Below are positions 62,038 through 64,000 of a stretch of 64,000 nt of DNA, in pieces. The notes beneath the pieces are model-generated. The model was not told the DNA's origin. It worked only from the letters and a program-made list of their open reading frames with translations, and did no database searches. Made by a program: the position numbers and the translations under genes. Numbering within the stretch: position 1 is the first letter of the stretch; each line of letters opens with the position of its first letter. The DNA comes from Cryomorpha sp963741985 (GTDB taxonomy: Bacteria; Bacteroidota; Bacteroidia; Flavobacteriales_D; Cryomorphaceae), in contig CAVUKD010000003.1 in the NCBI GenBank assembly GCA_963741985.1, forward strand, positions 186,001-250,000. Direction: 5' to 3'.

Positions 62038-64000
62038 TTAGTAGGTCTTCACTATCAGCTCAGAAGCGATCACCTCTCCGGCACCTTCAATGGTCATCAT
62101 ATACATACCATTGTCATATTCAGAAAGGTTTAATTGCATCTGAAAAGAATCTGTATAATAGTCAACTTTCACCGACATAACTTTGCGGCCTTGCATATCA
62201 AATACCGATACATATTCAGCAGGCACCTGCATTTGCTGAAAACTTACAGTAAATCGTCCGCGCGACGGGTTTGGATATACATGCACTTCAGGATCCAATT
62301 GAACAGTTTCAATGCTTTTCGGACCGAGGTCGCAAGAACCAAGGTATGAATCAGAATTTGCGAGCAAAGCATCTACCGCATTCACGTTTACACAAATTTC
62401 TTTGGCATTATCAGGATTCCCCGGTGGTACGTGACATACTTTAACTTTGTGGGCTCCTTTGCAGGATACATCCACCGAAAAAACAACTTGGATCGCTGAG
62501 GCTTCACACCCTGACTCCGTGACTATTTCAACACGATATTCCCTGTGCGAATCCTCATATGATTCAATGGTAAGCTCGGCATCCTCAGCGCCAGCGATTG
62601 TAATAAATAATCCGTCGGGAACATCACGGTATGACCATTGATAAGACGCCACTGCGTAATTTGATGTACTGAGTGATGCGGTAAGCACGACACTTGTGGG
62701 TAAACCGAGTGACACCGGACCATTATCGAAGATTACCACATTTCCATTGTCAGTCAGCACCAAAGATGAAGCTATCTCAGCTGTTGGTAGCTCCAATGGC
62801 TCCAAAACTGTAACAATGGCATTGCACGTAGCTGTGTTTCCACTTGCATCGGTTACGGTCAATTCCACGGTGTTCTCTCCGACATTCGTGCAATCAAAAT
62901 TCGATTGATCGATTGACAAAGAAGAAACACTGCAATTATCGGTCGAACCGCCATCCAACTGAATGGCTTCAATAGAAGCAAATCCTGAAGCGTCAAGCTG
63001 TACGGTTAGATTCTGACAAACTGCACTTGGATCCACATTATCTTCGACGGTTACCACGGCATTGGCGGTAGACTCATTTCCATTCACATCCGTTACCATA
63101 AGTACCACATTGTTGGCACCGACATTCGCACAATCGAAAGCTGTTTGGCTCAAGGCCAACGATGCAATTCCACAGGCATCGGATGAACCATTGTCAACGG
63201 CTGCGGCAGTGGTAGAACCATTTCCGGAAGCGTCGAGTTGAACGGTTACGTTTTGAGCGCTGGCTACCGGAGCGACATTGTCTTCAACCGTTACCACGGC
63301 ATTGGCGGTAGACTCATTTCCATTCACATCCGTTACCGTAAGCACCACATTGTTGGCACCGACATTTGCACAATCAAATGCTGTTTGGCTCAAGGCCAAC
63401 GATGCAATTCCACAGGCATCGGATGAACCATTGTCAACGGCTGCGGCAGTGGTAGAACCATTTCCGGAAGCGTCGAGTTGAACGGTTACGTTTTGAGCGC
63501 TGGCTACCGGAGCGACATTGTCTTCAACCGTTACCACGGCATTGGCGGTAGACTCATTTCCATTCACATCCGTTACCGTAAGCACCACATTGTTGGCACC
63601 GACATTCGAACAATCAAATGCTGTTTGGCTCAAGGCCAACGATGCAATTCCACAGGCATCGGATGAACCATTGTCAACGGCTGCGGCAGTGGTAGAACCA
63701 TTTCCGGAAGCGTCGAGTTGAACGGTTACGTTTTGAGCGCTGGCTACCGGAGCGACATTGTCTTCAACGGTTACCACGGCATTGGCGGTAAACTCATTTC
63801 CATTCACATCCGTTACCGTAAGCACCACATTGTTGGCACCGACATTCGAACAATCAAATGCGGTTTGGCTCAAGGCCAACGATGCAATTCCACAGGCATC
63901 GGATGAACCATTGTCAACGGCTGCGGCAGTGGTAGAACCATTTCCGGAAGCGTCGAGTTGAACGGTTACGTTTTGAGCGCTGGCTACCGGAGCGACATTG
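62038..64000 (-). CDS. T9SS-sorted HYR-repeat adhesin (5' part outside the window)
   Basis: At least 653 residues; the frame continues past the right edge, so the start is missing. From the edge: four visible copies of an 80-residue HYR/cadherin-like repeat (VAPVASAQNVTVQLDASGN, SSDACGIASLALSQTAFDC, VGANNVVLTVTDVNGNEST) and a diverged last copy, an Ig/PKD-like segment (about 62400-62800), a Cys-rich stretch (CKGAHKVKVCHVPPGNPDNA) and the T9SS type A tail (VYPNPSRGRFTVSF) at the end. Probably a surface adhesin whose repeat number may vary between strains. No catalytic motif. Confidence 0.88.
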   Translation of the reverse strand, partial: NVAPVASAQNVTVQLDASGNGSTTAAAVDNGSSDACGIASLALSQTAFDCSNVGANNVVLTVTDVNGNEFTANAVVTVEDNVAPVASAQNVTVQLDASGNGSTTAAAVDNGSSDACGIASLALSQTAFDCSNVGANNVVLTVTDVNGNESTANAVVTVEDNVAPVASAQNVTVQLDASGNGSTTAAAVDNGSSDACGIASLALSQTAFDCANVGANNVVLTVTDVNGNESTANAVVTVEDNVAPVASAQNVTVQLDASGNGSTTAAAVDNGSSDACGIASLALSQTAFDCANVGANNVVLMVTDVNGNESTANAVVTVEDNVDPSAVCQNLTVQLDASGFASIEAIQLDGGSTDNCSVSSLSIDQSNFDCTNVGENTVELTVTDASGNTATCNAIVTVLEPLELPTAEIASSLVLTDNGNVVIFDNGPVSLGLPTSVVLTASLSTSNYAVASYQWSYRDVPDGLFITIAGAEDAELTIESYEDSHREYRVEIVTESGCEASAIQVVFSVDVSCKGAHKVKVCHVPPGNPDNAKEICVNVNAVDALLANSDSYLGSCDLGPKSIETVQLDPEVHVYPNPSRGRFTVSFQQMQVPAEYVSVFDMQGRKVMSVKVDYYTDSFQMQLNLSEYDNGMYMMTIEGAGEVIASELIVKTY
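63001..63960. repeat. Four 240-bp tandem coding repeats
   Basis: Units 63001-63240, 63241-63480, 63481-63720 and 63721-63960. The second and third differ by two bases and the third and fourth by three; the first is somewhat more diverged. They encode the 80-residue HYR repeats of the partial adhesin. Confidence 0.95.

Noticed and set aside
63001..63960. Tandem repeats considered as a CRISPR array
   Set aside because: Units are 240 bp, nearly identical along the full length and in frame with an adhesin; no spacers.

Overview
The window looks like a chromosomal segment from a marine or aquatic Bacteroidota, most likely a Flavobacteriales relative. The evidence is six large secreted proteins ending in the type IX secretion (T9SS) sorting domain (a YPNP-type motif plus a beta-rich tail of about 80 residues), PKD, GEVED and HYR adhesin repeats, TAnnTTTG-type -7 promoter elements, and families typical of the phylum (DUF6913, group III truncated haemoglobin, GldI-like FKBP lipoproteins). 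No rRNA, tRNA or CRISPR array was recognised.

Layout. 1-1562 (minus): a flippase-like membrane protein (cut by the window edge) and a polyprenyl-phosphate-type glycosyltransferase. 1633-9645 (minus): a 2670-residue M4 metalloprotease-adhesin. 9954-20772: an MtfA-like peptidase, a VOC protein, a 1291-residue HYR adhesin, a two-lobed aspartic protease, an LtaS-like/diacylglycerol-kinase-like operon, a glutathione peroxidase and a YkuK-like RNase H-fold protein. 20821-33738 is more decayed: a lipoprotein pseudogene, a broken histidine kinase, an intact GAF histidine kinase, a C45 NTN-hydrolase, an NmrA-like SDR, and two further T9SS cargos. 34367-38288 is a stress block: TetR, DUF302, OsmC, then cupin plus truncated haemoglobin, and convergent ArsM.

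38614-47171 is housekeeping. A five-gene minus-strand operon (prmC, outer membrane protein, ligA, DUF6913, dapA) diverges from a four-gene plus-strand operon (ribD, DMT transporter, YigZ, M42 peptidase). It is followed by a tandem segmental duplication of about 730 bp that copied the M42 tail together with a DUF2846-like gene. 48577-55537 holds a thioesterase, dnaA, a lipoprotein, a lysyl-endopeptidase-like T9SS protease and rimO. 55832-58263 holds a dead IS110 transposase and an orphan DNA methyltransferase with a C-terminal SNase-like domain that seems to have lost its catalytic residues. 59054-61369 is an NrnA-like phosphoesterase plus two FKBP lipoproteins, flanked on both sides by GC-rich dispersed repeats. 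The window ends inside a T9SS adhesin built from nearly identical 240-bp repeats.

No complete new multi-gene system is evident. The most distinctive points are the methyltransferase/dead-SNase fusion, the domain nested inside an HYR repeat of the 1291-residue adhesin, the 408-residue repeated modules of the giant metalloprotease, the M42-tail/DUF2846 duplication, and the MITE-like inverted repeats.
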